The notes: generated by a model not told the origin, from the letters alone. DNA of 30,704 bases from Candidatus Bipolaricaulota bacterium (GCA_030612175.1 JAUWOJ010000007.1:1-30704), one strand, 5' to 3'; shown: positions 14,437 to 24,184, numbered from the stretch's first letter. Numbers and translations: made by a program.

Positions 14437-16461
14437 ATGTCTAAGCAGAAGAAACGGCACATCACCGCAGAAGATCTCTACGAGTTCAATCTGATCTCTG
14501 AACCACAGGTATCCCCGGACGGAAAGCTCGCCATTTTCTGCCTGCGTCGAGCAGATAAGGAAACAGAAAAAGTGCACTCAAATCTATGGCTTGTACCAAC
14601 CAGCGGCAAGCCAGCCCGCCAATTTACATATGGAAGTCAGTCGGATACTCACCCTCGCTTTTCGCCTGATGGCTCGCGAATCGCCTTTCTGTCTAACCGT
14701 GATGATAAGAAACAGCTACAGATCTACTTGATACCGCTCAAAGGCGGAGAAGCGCGCCCAATAACTGACCTTAAGGGAACGATCAAGTCATTGGAATGGT
14801 CCCCGGATGGCACAAAACTATTACTCCAATTCCGCAAGAGAGATGCGGAAGAAATCATCCGAGAGGCCAACGAAAAAAAGAAGGAATTAGGAATTGTATA
14901 CCGCCAGATAACACGAGTGTTCTTCAAGGAAGATGGGGTCGGATTTCTACCAAAGGGCCGATGGTGTGCTCTATGTGTGGACGTAAAATCAGAGAAGATA
15001 AAGCAGTTCACAGACGACGATGCTTACGACACACTAGATCCTCATTGGTCGCCTGATGGCTCACATATTGCCTTCTGCTCAAATCACAAGAAGGACCCAG
15101 ATCTAGATCCAGACGCCATTGATCTTTATGTGTTCTCAGTAAGAGAGGGGACAACCCGAAGGATTGAAACGCCGGTAGGACCAAAAGGAAATCCTACCTT
15201 TTCCCCAGACGGGAACCTCATAGCCTACTACGGCCACAAAGGAAAAGGACAGAGTTGGAAGGAAACCCGGTTGTGGGTTATCCCAGCAAGCGGCGATGGT
15301 GAGGCACTCAATCTGACCAAAGACTACGACTTTGATGTATCAAGCTGGACGATTAACGACATGGGAGATTTACCCCAAGTAGCACCAATATGGTCAAGTG
15401 ATGGAAAGAGAATTTATTTTCAGGTAGCGCATCACGGCAATACGGTATTGAAGTCAGTATCCTTGAAAGGAGAAGTAGCTGATGTCGTCAGCGACGAAGG
15501 CGTGGTTGGCGCATTCACATTTGATGGTAAACAGCAACGATTGCTCTACTTTCACGCAAACATGCAAGACACGGGGCAGGTATGCCTTCGCGAACTGGCC
15601 ACAAATCGCTCACGGGTACTCACACACACCAATAAAGACCTATTAAACGAACTCAACCTCGGCAAGATAGAAGAGGTATGGTTTAAAGGCGCTAGTGAAA
15701 ATGATCTACAAGGATGGATCTTAACTCCACCAGGGTTTGACCCAGCAAAGAAATACCCATCTATCCTGGAAATCCATGGCGGACCATTAGTACAGTATGG
15801 AAACTTCTTTATGCACGAGTTTTACTACTTGGCCGCCCAAGGCTACGTCGTTTATTTTTGCAACCCTCGCGGCGGACAGGGATATGGCGAGCAACACGCT
15901 AAGGCTATTCACAACAATTGGGGAACAGCCGATTACGAAGATGTAATGGTATGGGCTGATTACGTGGAAAAGAAGCCATATATTGATAGTAGCAGAATGG
16001 GTGTCACCGGCGGAAGCTACGGCGGGTACATGACTAACTGGATCATTGGCCATACCAACCGATTTAGCGCAGCAGTGACACAACGTAGTGTTAGTAACCT
16101 AATTAGCATGTATGGTTCTAGTGATTTCAATTGGGCCTTCCAGGAAGAGTTTGGTGGCTTACCTCCATGGGAAGACTTGGAGAATTACTGGCGACAATCG
16201 CCGATGAAGTACATCGGCAATGTAACCACTCCTACACTGGTAATCCACAGCGAGCAAGACCTACGTTGCGCTATTGAACAGGATGAACAGGTGTTTGTCG
16301 CACTAAAACGGCTTGGCGTCGATACGGAGATGATACGTTTCCCCGACGAACCACACGGGCTTTCACGCAACGGGCGCACCGACCGCCGCGTTGCAAGGTT
16401 AGAAAATATATGTCGTTGGTTCGACCGCTACCTGAAAAAGGATTCTAGCGGGATCTTGTAA
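14437..16461 (+). CDS. S9 family peptidase (acylaminoacyl-peptidase/DPP-IV type)
   Basis: A 674-residue serine peptidase of the prolyl oligopeptidase clan. The first two-thirds form a beta-propeller with repeated SPDG motifs (QVSPDGKLAIF, FSPDGSRIAF, WSPDGTKLLL, WSPDGSHIAF, FSPDGNLIAY). The C-terminal alpha/beta-hydrolase domain has HGGP for the oxyanion hole, GGSYGGY with nucleophile Ser527, Asp608 (SEQDLRC) and His640 (EPHGLSRNG). It cleaves short or N-blocked peptides. No signal peptide is seen, so it is probably cytoplasmic. ATG 14437 has GGAGGGA 4-5 bases upstream and fits the usual N-terminus (the ITAEDLYEF region). A longer frame from 14332 would overlap the promoter candidate. The gene stands alone, convergent with addA. 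Confidence 0.94.
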   Translation: MSKQKKRHITAEDLYEFNLISEPQVSPDGKLAIFCLRRADKETEKVHSNLWLVPTSGKPARQFTYGSQSDTHPRFSPDGSRIAFLSNRDDKKQLQIYLIPLKGGEARPITDLKGTIKSLEWSPDGTKLLLQFRKRDAEEIIREANEKKKELGIVYRQITRVFFKEDGVGFLPKGRWCALCVDVKSEKIKQFTDDDAYDTLDPHWSPDGSHIAFCSNHKKDPDLDPDAIDLYVFSVREGTTRRIETPVGPKGNPTFSPDGNLIAYYGHKGKGQSWKETRLWVIPASGDGEALNLTKDYDFDVSSWTINDMGDLPQVAPIWSSDGKRIYFQVAHHGNTVLKSVSLKGEVADVVSDEGVVGAFTFDGKQQRLLYFHANMQDTGQVCLRELATNRSRVLTHTNKDLLNELNLGKIEEVWFKGASENDLQGWILTPPGFDPAKKYPSILEIHGGPLVQYGNFFMHEFYYLAAQGYVVYFCNPRGGQGYGEQHAKAIHNNWGTADYEDVMVWADYVEKKPYIDSSRMGVTGGSYGGYMTNWIIGHTNRFSAAVTQRSVSNLISMYGSSDFNWAFQEEFGGLPPWEDLENYWRQSPMKYIGNVTTPTLVIHSEQDLRCAIEQDEQVFVALKRLGVDTEMIRFPDEPHGLSRNGRTDRRVARLENICRWFDRYLKKDSSGIL

Positions 16462-16555
16462 GAAGCAGGCGCTAGGATCGCGAAAGAAGACACAAAGATA
16501 GGCTCCAGAGGCACAGACATCTCCGCGGAGGAAAGCGGAAAGACTGGTTCTAAAA

Positions 16556-16768
16556 CAAAGACATCTTACCGCAGAGGGCGCGGAGGCCGCAGAGGAAGAC
16601 AAAGACATAATTCATAATTAAGAGAATCAAAGGATTACAGATCACAAGGCAAGTAAGAGTTCTCCTCAGCGTCTTTTGCGGTTAGAAGGTATTTTAGTGC
16701 CAAGAGATATGCTTAGGGTTCACCTTGTTCCTGGTTTCCTCTGCGATCTCTGCGTCCTCTGCGGTTAA
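16556..16768. repeat. Inverted-repeat-bounded intergenic element, locus 1
   Basis: Left arm 16556-16600 carries the TTACCGCAGAGGGCGCGGAG type sequence, and the right arm 16736-16768 is the same sequence reversed. The right arm matches the reverse complement of the left arm at locus 2 (24251-24283) at 30 of 33 positions. The roughly 135-base interior is AT-rich and unrelated to the interior at locus 2. It lies between the convergent S9 peptidase and addA and takes up most of the 356-base gap (16462-16817). There is also a perfect CTCCGCGGAG palindrome at 16521-16530. It may be a REPIN/MITE-like element; no ORF is inside. Confidence 0.75.
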
Positions 16769-16817
16769 AGCTCTTGCTTCCTGAGTAAGAGGAGCTTACA
16801 CAGCAGCCTGTCTTGTA

Positions 16818-19800
16818 TTACAAATCGTATATCTTGCCCGACTGCGTGAAGAGAAGTTTGAGGCGAAGCTGTGTTGGCTCAATCCCCAGAATTTGAGATA
16901 AGGCCTTTCCATAAAGTGTCAATTGTGGACGATAGAGTTTGGCTGCATTGTGTAGCATAGCAGGATCTGCAACGATATCACTCTTGTAATCCACAATTGT
17001 TGCGGTTAATGGATGGTTAGACTTGTCTCGCACAATCGTAACACGATCAAAAACACCGCTCACCCATTGATCGTCAACAATGATCTCAAATGGTCTCTCA
17101 CGCCACAATTCGATATTACCCTTAGGCCGTGACAAGGCTCGCTGAACCTCGGCGCAGACAAGCGCGAACCGGAATTGTTTGATAACCCTCTCCTTCATGT
17201 CCCCGGCAAGCGATGAATTCCTCTTCCATTGCCCAATCACCCCTTCGATATCTGCGCTATCAGCCCACATGACCTTCTCAAAGAGTTCGTGAATCGCGCT
17301 GCCAAAATCCTGGCTGTCATAGGTGTTGCGATCAAAGAACAAGGCCCCGGTCTGCCTCACCCTTGCCATCCTCGCTGGTAGCACATGAGCAAACCGCCGC
17401 CTAAGCGAAGGCTGCTTACAGAAATCCTTTGTCAGTTCAAGTTGCTCGGCTTTGGAAGTAGACTTTCTCGCGGCAGAAACGTTCTTGTACCAGTCTCGTT
17501 CTCCTGCTTCATAGAGACAAATAAATTCATTGCGGTCGATCCTAATCCGAGGCCCATCAACTGGCTTTGGGTCTCCCACTAGCTGTAATTTCAGGAAGGC
17601 ATCAGTAGTTACGACCTGTGCTGTTCTTCCGGGAAAACTTGTAATCATATATAGGGCTTGTCTGGCCCGAGTCAAGGCCACATACAATACACAAAGCTCA
17701 TCAAAACAGCTGGCCTCATCATAGGCTTGTGCCTGAGAGCTAAGCACGGGGTCAGCGCTAGCAACGAGTCTACGCGGCATCTCTAATCCCCACAGGGGTT
17801 GGTTGGTATCAAGGGAACGAGCAATAACAAAATCAATCTTGCCGCCTCCGATTAGGTTTCTCCCGTGTAATTCAGGCAGGATAACAATGTCAAACCCCAG
17901 TCCCTTGGATTGGTGTATTGTCATAACACGTACAGCATTTGCAGCAGCTAGTTCGTCAACTTTGTAGCTCTCAACAAAGCGACAAAAAGCATCGCAATCG
18001 CGATTGCCGCTTTCATCAAACTCACCTGCGGCATCGACAAGGTTTCTTAACATACTCTTGCCAAAATCGTCAAGCGGATGCATTCCCTGCAGTCGAGCGT
18101 CCCAGTTCCGAATGAACGCTTGAAATCCGAACGTCTGTATCTCTCGCAGCAATACCAGTGACAGGTTATCCCTGCTCAGTTGTTCTCGCGCGAAATACCT
18201 GCACAAAGGGCTCATTTCCAGATGTCGCCAGGCAAAGATATCACCTGGATGTGCAGCAAGCCTCAACAATGAGAGAAACACGGAAACAACACAATTATCC
18301 TTGATTGTGGCCTTCCCTTCATGAACAATGTTCATCCCTGAGCATGTACGACGGAGAAAGTCCACGATTCTCTTGCCAGTCTCATTAGTGCGCACAAGGA
18401 TTCCCACTGAGAGCCCTCGAGCTAACGGGTTGATCTCGTTTAGTAGATGAGCCACAAGTTGATACCGGTCACGAGCGGTCGGTTTGGTTCCTTCCTTGTT
18501 ACATGGTGGTTCCAACAGCGCGACATGCCCGTGTTTGGGAACAACGCCTTGCTGGCTCTTGTGGTCTTTCCACGTCTTCTTCCACTCCTTAATCGTGTTC
18601 TTTGGCAATATGTCTTCCGGTAGACCCCCAAACACGGCATTAACCGTATCGATAACCGACTCACAAGAACGAAAGGAGGTACTGAGCGGCTTTAGCGCAA
18701 TATGCCCGCTGTATTGCTCAAGAATCTTGCCAAAAAGCTGGGCGTTGCCTCCACGCCAGCCATAGATAGCCTGCTTAACATCACCGACGTAGAAAAAACT
18801 ACGTTGACCGCTAACATCTTGCAGAATCTCATCGGCAAGGTTGCGGAGTACCTCCCACTGCAAGCTACTTGTATCCTGGAACTCATCCAATAACCAATGG
18901 TCTAGCTTACAATCAATGCGGTAATCGATGTACAAGCGCGCATCTTCATTAGACATCCGACTGAGCAAGGCGCCGCCACTATAACGATTGGCCTCAGTCA
19001 ACAGATACTGAGCATCGTCAAATGTAAGCTTGCCCCGACGATGAATCATAACATCGTAGAATTGTTCATACTGATCAAGAATCTGGTAGATACCACGAGT
19101 CTTGTTGAGCGCAGTATTGAGTTCAGTCTTCATCACATGACTAACCAACACAAGGGCCAGCTCACATTGTCGCGATGACAATTCGCACGCTATTCTATTG
19201 ATCGGGATACTGGCGCTCCCCTTTCGTAACTCATTCAGCCTATGAATAAGTTTCTCGAATAGGTACTCGATATCCCGGGTCCATGGTGAACTAGGCCGGA
19301 ACTGCACTGCAGCATTAATAAAGGTATGCCAGCGCCCCATAACGCTCTCCGAAAGCTTGTCTCCCAGCAATGAGGTCTCCAGCTCCGACGCGGCATCATT
19401 AACGTCGGCGAGGCTTACCAGCCATGGCGATCCGTCGAGCCAGACAGCGTTTTCATTGCCCCATAGATCTCTCAGGGGCAAGATCTGGTAACGATTTCTA
19501 TATTTGCCGATGATAGTAGCTAGATTGCGTTCAGGGCCTTTCTCCTCCTGGCCAAAGGTTGCCTGTTTGAAGGCTTGAAGAAATTCGCGTTGTGTGCTTC
19601 GATCCACATGATGGTGATCGAAAATCGTGCGCAGTATTTCCTCACGCGCCTCCCTTGCCTCAGCCCCATCGTTGTCCAGCACCTGAAAGTCAGAAGAAAT
19701 ACCAAGTTCCATCGGAAAGGTGCTTACAATACCGACTATGAAGCTGTCCAGGGTACCAATATGCAGGCGATGGGAATTATCCAACAGGTCTCTAAGTAGA

Positions 19801-20069
19801 CCAAGAAAATCACCCTGACTGCTCCCTGTCCTTTCGATTCGTCTCCCCATTTGCTGAGCATGTTCTGGGGAACTGATCGCCTCACACAGATACCTTACGA
19901 TCGACTCAAAGATCTCCCCTGCCGCCTTTCTAGAAAAGGTTAGCGCAATGATCCGATCTGGGGGGACCCCGCCAGCCAACAGTTGTATGTACCGATGGGC
20001 AAGCTGAAAGGTCTTGCCCGAACCGGCAGATGCGGCAATAGCGATGTGGTTGATTTTGTCTTGTGTCAT
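16818..20069 (-). CDS. addA: AddA-like UvrD/RecB helicase-nuclease
   Basis: A 1083-residue SF1A helicase joined to a RecB-type nuclease. It processes double-strand ends to start recombinational repair, together with AddB. Walker A is at residues 13-20 (ASAGSGKT) and motif II at 395-399 (DEFQD), followed by GDVKQAIYGWRGG (motif III), the TSFRS block (motif IV), TIHQSKGLGFDIVILP (motif V) and YVALTRAR (motif VI). The C-terminal PD-(D/E)XK core has GSAIHELFE and D1027-Y-K1029 (IVDYKSD). It starts at ATG 20069, overlapping the addB stop as ATGA, so translation is coupled. It is a little shorter than the Bacillus AddA. A RecB role is less likely because no recC or recD is nearby. Confidence 0.9.
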   Translation of the reverse strand: MTQDKINHIAIAASAGSGKTFQLAHRYIQLLAGGVPPDRIIALTFSRKAAGEIFESIVRYLCEAISSPEHAQQMGRRIERTGSSQGDFLGLLRDLLDNSHRLHIGTLDSFIVGIVSTFPMELGISSDFQVLDNDGAEAREAREEILRTIFDHHHVDRSTQREFLQAFKQATFGQEEKGPERNLATIIGKYRNRYQILPLRDLWGNENAVWLDGSPWLVSLADVNDAASELETSLLGDKLSESVMGRWHTFINAAVQFRPSSPWTRDIEYLFEKLIHRLNELRKGSASIPINRIACELSSRQCELALVLVSHVMKTELNTALNKTRGIYQILDQYEQFYDVMIHRRGKLTFDDAQYLLTEANRYSGGALLSRMSNEDARLYIDYRIDCKLDHWLLDEFQDTSSLQWEVLRNLADEILQDVSGQRSFFYVGDVKQAIYGWRGGNAQLFGKILEQYSGHIALKPLSTSFRSCESVIDTVNAVFGGLPEDILPKNTIKEWKKTWKDHKSQQGVVPKHGHVALLEPPCNKEGTKPTARDRYQLVAHLLNEINPLARGLSVGILVRTNETGKRIVDFLRRTCSGMNIVHEGKATIKDNCVVSVFLSLLRLAAHPGDIFAWRHLEMSPLCRYFAREQLSRDNLSLVLLREIQTFGFQAFIRNWDARLQGMHPLDDFGKSMLRNLVDAAGEFDESGNRDCDAFCRFVESYKVDELAAANAVRVMTIHQSKGLGFDIVILPELHGRNLIGGGKIDFVIARSLDTNQPLWGLEMPRRLVASADPVLSSQAQAYDEASCFDELCVLYVALTRARQALYMITSFPGRTAQVVTTDAFLKLQLVGDPKPVDGPRIRIDRNEFICLYEAGERDWYKNVSAARKSTSKAEQLELTKDFCKQPSLRRRFAHVLPARMARVRQTGALFFDRNTYDSQDFGSAIHELFEKVMWADSADIEGVIGQWKRNSSLAGDMKERVIKQFRFALVCAEVQRALSRPKGNIELWRERPFEIIVDDQWVSGVFDRVTIVRDKSNHPLTATIVDYKSDIVADPAMLHNAAKLYRPQLTLYGKALSQILGIEPTQLRLKLLFTQSGKIYDL

Positions 20070-22918
20070 GTTGCCTGCTTCTCCAAGAACTCTTTGAATG
20101 CACGCACATTCACACAGTCGCCAATCTCGGCATGGAATAGGCTTGCGAACTGATCATGCTCAACTTTCAGTGCTGGTGGCCAGAACCTGTGGTGTCTTAT
20201 ATCTTCGACAACACCTTCAGCACATATCCTAGCTGCCTGCAAAAGCTCATCGTCAAGACTGTCCCAAAAAACCATCTTAGTATCCTTTATCGCTTTTGGC
20301 AGATTGAAGTAGCCTAACTGCATCCCGCCTTGGAATTCCCTATTCAGAAGCAACAGTCCATAAAGAGGCAGCTGAAGGTCAAGCCAACGCTTCTCTCCTT
20401 TGCCAACCTTAACCTTGGCGTAGTCTCTTACCAGAGACGAAAGAGGACCAAGATGGGCTTTCTCCGGCACCTGTGATTGGTCTGAAGTCTTGTAGTCTAT
20501 GATTCTTATATTGCCTGTCTTGCGGTGTTGATCGATCCGGTCAATTCGTCCTCGGACGGCCACGCCACCAAATTGTCCTTCGATCTCCATCTCGGATTCC
20601 AGAATTTCCCACCCATTTGCGACCAGCTCGCCCTGAACGCGCGCTGCGGCGTTAAGGCGCTGTTTTGCCGCCTCAAGCTGGATCTCCACCTGTAATGGCG
20701 GTGTTGACCCAAAGCGTTTCACAACCCAGTTCTTGGCTTGGGCACAAAGAAAGTTACTTAGCCGCCGGCTATTTTCACAATTGCGCATCTCATCACTCTT
20801 GCCCATTTTGTGAAGCGCTTCATGCACCAATAGGCCAAAATCTAGCGGATCCATCTCTCGCTTTTCTTTTAGTTCTTCCATTTCAAGGATGCGGCTCAGG
20901 TAGAAACGGAAAGGACATTGCAAGTAATCTTTGAATCTACTAATCGGCAACTCTTCTAACCGCATGCGGTCACTCGAGACGTCGGCTGGGGGAGTAACAT
21001 CGAGCAAGAAACTGACCGTTGATGGATGACTGACTCGCTTCTCCTCAGGTACGGTGAAAAGTCGTTGCGCCCGTTCAGGCAAAGCCTCATCGCCGCAATG
21101 GAAAAACAAGCGCGATGGTTTCAATGGGTCGCCTGTATTGCTTCGCTTGCCAGCGATAAAACAAGCACGGCCCTTTTTTCTCCGCGACTCGATGAGTTCA
21201 GTCATCAAGTAGACATCCCTTGCCAGCCGATCTTCATCATGTCGCAGCCCCAGTTCATTCCGAAGCGAATCCGGCAGGAACACGTCACTCGGTTGACTAT
21301 CGGGGACTAATCCATCGTTCATCCCCGTGACTATCAGCAATGGAGCATCGTTCCAAGGTAGTTCAAGCCATCCCTCTAGATCGATGACGGCATCACCTCT
21401 TTCTGGATAGTAAGACTGTTCTCCTAACCTGCTAAGCAAGAGCTCAAATGCGTTTCTCTTCTTCAAACAAATTCCAGCAATGACCTCATCCACGAGCTGG
21501 TTAAGCGTGCTGTCAACCAGTCTTGCCACCGCAATGAACTCCTCATCTTCCGGATCGTTAGGATCGATGCTGCGCGCTTTGTATACAGCTTGCAGCAGTG
21601 AGCGCAGCGCACTGCCAAGTTCGTTATTCTCAAAGATGTCTAGCTGGTCTTGGACAAACGCGGTGGCCCTTCTAAGATCCGTAAACTGCTTGTTCTCTGT
21701 CTTATTGACTGACTCACAGAACAGACGATGCGTTACATCTTCCAGCGCCAAAGGCAGGTAACGGTTGCGAAAGACATCCAGGTCCTCCAATAGATTGCGC
21801 GGTGACACGTTGCAGCTCGCTTGCAGAAACTTAAGAACATCACTCTGCCGTAAGAAACCACTAAAAGCGCCATAGTTACTATCATTGACCAGCATCCAAA
21901 ACGCTTCGAGAAGCTGGTAAACTGGATGCTCCCTAACAGTCTTCCCTGCAGGATCAAATGTACTCAGTCCCTTATCAGCCAGATCAGCTGCCAGGAACGA
22001 GCTTACGCTGCGATCTGGAACACCAAGAGCAATGTCATTTGGACCAAACCTGCCAACTTCTGCAGCCAACACTTCCAGAACCTTACTACTCTGCAGGGCT
22101 GGGGAGCCTGCAAGAATGATATTTGCGCTCGCATCAGGAATATCAATTTGAGCCTTTCGCCACTTTCCTGTAATAGGTCGCCCCCAACTATCAAAATGGT
22201 CATTCAGGTTTTCCGGGGCGTGTACCAAAACAATGATACTAATCTGCTCCGCGAGATGCCCCAACGCTTGAAGCACAAGCGGTGTAGGATCAGGAACACC
22301 GGCTATGACTACTGTCTCGATTCTCTCTGCAAGCCTTGGTTTTTCAGCCTGTTGAATCATGAGGTCAAGAGGATCCAATCGGTCAAGTTCCCGAAGGCTC
22401 TCTAGATAGGCTCCCTCTAGCCTTGCCAAGTCCTTCCAGCGCTCTGGTTCCTGGATAAGGCTGCCAAGCTCTCTTTGCACATCCGCTATTTGATGTCCTC
22501 CATCAGCAAGCCTACTACGCAACTCTTGAATCATATTGCCAGTATGCATCGCCCAGGCGAAATCCTGGGTCGCCGGGTGAGCAGAGAAAACTCCAGCGTA
22601 TTCATTTGGATCAATCTCTAGTAACGTTTCAGCCCAGACCGCTCTTACCTCTGCCTGGTTCGCTACATGTGCCGGTGGGTTATCCGAATGTAATAGAAAG
22701 GTCGGAGTTACAACTTGAGGGGATAGTACCGCTGTCTGCCGAGCTGCACAATGTAATGCTATCGCCCCCCTTAATCGTCTTCCTGCCTGACGTGTAGGGA
22801 CAACGATTAACTTGTTCTTCAGATCAGCTGAACTCAAGGACGACGAATGCAACAAGAAGGCACACACTTTTGTGGTTGCTGGTGCGTCCCAACCAAGGAA
22901 ATACCGCTCTACCGACAT
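20066..22918 (-). CDS. addB: AddB-like PD-(D/E)XK nuclease subunit
   Basis: A 950-residue partner of the AddA-like helicase. The N-terminal half is a helicase-like fold without a usable Walker A motif (LIVVPTRQAGRRLRGAIAL is where one would expect it), so it is probably structural or recognition-only. LIVTGMNDGLVP (mid-protein) and LPISRFKDYLQCPFRFYL introduce the nuclease domain. Catalytic residues are D793 (GRIDRID), D808 and K810 (IIDYKTSD). Only one Cys, C668, is at the CPF motif, and the C-x2-C-x5-C tail that completes the iron-sulfur cluster in Bacillus AddB is absent. ATG 22918 is chosen over TTG 22942 because GGAGG sits 10 bases before it. It forms an operon with addA. Confidence 0.85.
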   Translation of the reverse strand: MSVERYFLGWDAPATTKVCAFLLHSSSLSSADLKNKLIVVPTRQAGRRLRGAIALHCAARQTAVLSPQVVTPTFLLHSDNPPAHVANQAEVRAVWAETLLEIDPNEYAGVFSAHPATQDFAWAMHTGNMIQELRSRLADGGHQIADVQRELGSLIQEPERWKDLARLEGAYLESLRELDRLDPLDLMIQQAEKPRLAERIETVVIAGVPDPTPLVLQALGHLAEQISIIVLVHAPENLNDHFDSWGRPITGKWRKAQIDIPDASANIILAGSPALQSSKVLEVLAAEVGRFGPNDIALGVPDRSVSSFLAADLADKGLSTFDPAGKTVREHPVYQLLEAFWMLVNDSNYGAFSGFLRQSDVLKFLQASCNVSPRNLLEDLDVFRNRYLPLALEDVTHRLFCESVNKTENKQFTDLRRATAFVQDQLDIFENNELGSALRSLLQAVYKARSIDPNDPEDEEFIAVARLVDSTLNQLVDEVIAGICLKKRNAFELLLSRLGEQSYYPERGDAVIDLEGWLELPWNDAPLLIVTGMNDGLVPDSQPSDVFLPDSLRNELGLRHDEDRLARDVYLMTELIESRRKKGRACFIAGKRSNTGDPLKPSRLFFHCGDEALPERAQRLFTVPEEKRVSHPSTVSFLLDVTPPADVSSDRMRLEELPISRFKDYLQCPFRFYLSRILEMEELKEKREMDPLDFGLLVHEALHKMGKSDEMRNCENSRRLSNFLCAQAKNWVVKRFGSTPPLQVEIQLEAAKQRLNAAARVQGELVANGWEILESEMEIEGQFGGVAVRGRIDRIDQHRKTGNIRIIDYKTSDQSQVPEKAHLGPLSSLVRDYAKVKVGKGEKRWLDLQLPLYGLLLLNREFQGGMQLGYFNLPKAIKDTKMVFWDSLDDELLQAARICAEGVVEDIRHHRFWPPALKVEHDQFASLFHAEIGDCVNVRAFKEFLEKQAT

Positions 22919-23252
22919 GGGTTGTATGCCTCCATTGCACAATCACTATTGCCCTACCTGGCACGACGACATTCAATTAGCAATCAACCCTGTTTAAATA
23001 AACGCACAATCAAGACACATTCTTGCAAATCTCCAGCGAGATTTCAACCTAAGATCCAGAAAATGCTGGCCTCATGAATTAGCGCGGGTGTGCTCTTATG
23101 CGAAGACAGAGCGCTATGGTCTTGCCCAAAAAGACCATATAATAAATAGCAGCAGAAGGAAAAGAAAATTGCGGAATGCAGGATGACCCAACTTCGAGCT
23201 AGCAGCGTTAGCGGCGAAGTATTGAAAGAAGTTCACTGAGAAGGGAGATCTG
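22919..23252. promoter_or_regulatory. Divergent control region between addBA and nfo
   Basis: For addB (minus strand), TTGAAA (23047-23042) and AAGAAT (23024-23019) are 17 bases apart. The perfect dyad AAATCTC-CAGC-GAGATTT (23027-23044) fills the space between them and overlaps the -35 box. For nfo (plus strand), TATAAT at 23138-23143 overlaps the right arm of a perfect 9-base inverted repeat (TATGGTCTT at 23115-23123, AAGACCATA at 23131-23139). Both dyads are candidate operators; neither matches the LexA or DinR boxes I know. No gene is seen here. Confidence 0.45.
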
Positions 23253-24116
23253 ATGCTCCTTGGCTGTCACCTGTCAATCGGGAATGGGTTCACCGGTGCG
23301 CTCGTCGCTGCGGAAGAGCTTGGTATAAACGCTGTGCAGATCTTCTCCCATAACGCTTCTTCGTGGCGAATGAAGGAGATCACCAACAAGGCGGCAGCCC
23401 TATTTCAGGAGCGGCTTGCGAACTCACCGGTAGAGTACATCGTCATTCACACAATGTACTTACTGAACCTGGCAAGCCCCGACGAATTCCTCTTTCAGCG
23501 CTCGATTGCTGCTCTAGAAGAGGAGATCAGGCGTGCAGGAATACTGAACATCGATAAGCTCGTCACACACCTCGGGGCACACAAGGGGAGCGGGACAGAA
23601 GCGGGAATTGCCCGCATCATTACCGCACTCAACCAAGTTCTTGCTTCAGAAAGCTTCTCACGATACCCGAGTATAAGGCTTCTTCTTGAAGACACCGCTG
23701 GAGCCGGAACAACAATGGGAACAGGCTTCCCCGAGATCGGAGCGATCATCGATGGTCTATCAGATGCAAGCCGTGTTGGGATCTGCCTTGATACCTGTCA
23801 TGTCTTTGCTGCCGGTTATGAGCTACGCACGCTACAAGGACTGGAACAGACACTTGCTTCATTCGATCGGGAAATCGATCTGAGGCGCCTAGAGCTCATT
23901 CACTTGAACGACTCCAAGTTCCCGCTTGGGTCCCGCCGTGACCGCCATGCCCACATCGGCCAGGGTAAAATTGGAGAGCGTGCCTTTCGCTTGATCGTTA
24001 ACCACGATGCTCTGCGTGGCCTTCCATTCATCCTGGAAACCCCCAAAGAAATCGACGGGAAAGCTCATGCTGACCAAATGAATTTGAAGAAGACGCAATC
24101 CTTCCGTAAAGAATAG
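23253..24116 (+). CDS. nfo: Endonuclease IV (AP endonuclease)
   Basis: A 287-residue TIM-barrel AP endonuclease, which cleaves 5' to abasic sites in base excision repair. The zinc-ligand blocks of the family are in order: IHTMYLLNLASP, THLGAHKGSG, LLLEDTAGAG, CLDTCHVFAAGYEL, IHLNDSKFPLGSRRDRHAHIGQG and ILETP, so all three zinc sites look intact. The N-terminus MLLGCHLSIGNGF is the standard start. GGGAG lies 6-8 bases before ATG 23253. It faces away from addBA, and the glycosylase gene (28096) is 4 kb downstream, so this stretch is rich in repair functions. Confidence 0.95.
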   Translation: MLLGCHLSIGNGFTGALVAAEELGINAVQIFSHNASSWRMKEITNKAAALFQERLANSPVEYIVIHTMYLLNLASPDEFLFQRSIAALEEEIRRAGILNIDKLVTHLGAHKGSGTEAGIARIITALNQVLASESFSRYPSIRLLLEDTAGAGTTMGTGFPEIGAIIDGLSDASRVGICLDTCHVFAAGYELRTLQGLEQTLASFDREIDLRRLELIHLNDSKFPLGSRRDRHAHIGQGKIGERAFRLIVNHDALRGLPFILETPKEIDGKAHADQMNLKKTQSFRKE

Positions 24117-24142
24117 GGCTCCTCGCACTTCAGGCAAGCTTT

Positions 24143-24184
24143 TCTCTCGCCCGTTCGTTTCACTCACTCAACACGCCAAGATCG
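24143..24184 (+). repeat. 42-bp dispersed element, copy 2
   Basis: Second copy of the element at 14162-14203 (38 of 42 identical). It begins 27 bases after the nfo stop and runs into CGCAGAGAAAGG, leading to the inverted-repeat element that follows. In this copy the two repeat families are adjacent, separated by about 55 bases. Confidence 0.8.

Noticed and set aside
16462..16817. Insertion sequence remnant
   Set aside because: Inverted arms are present but no transposase fragment, and the interior differs from the other copy; a palindromic repeat element fits better.
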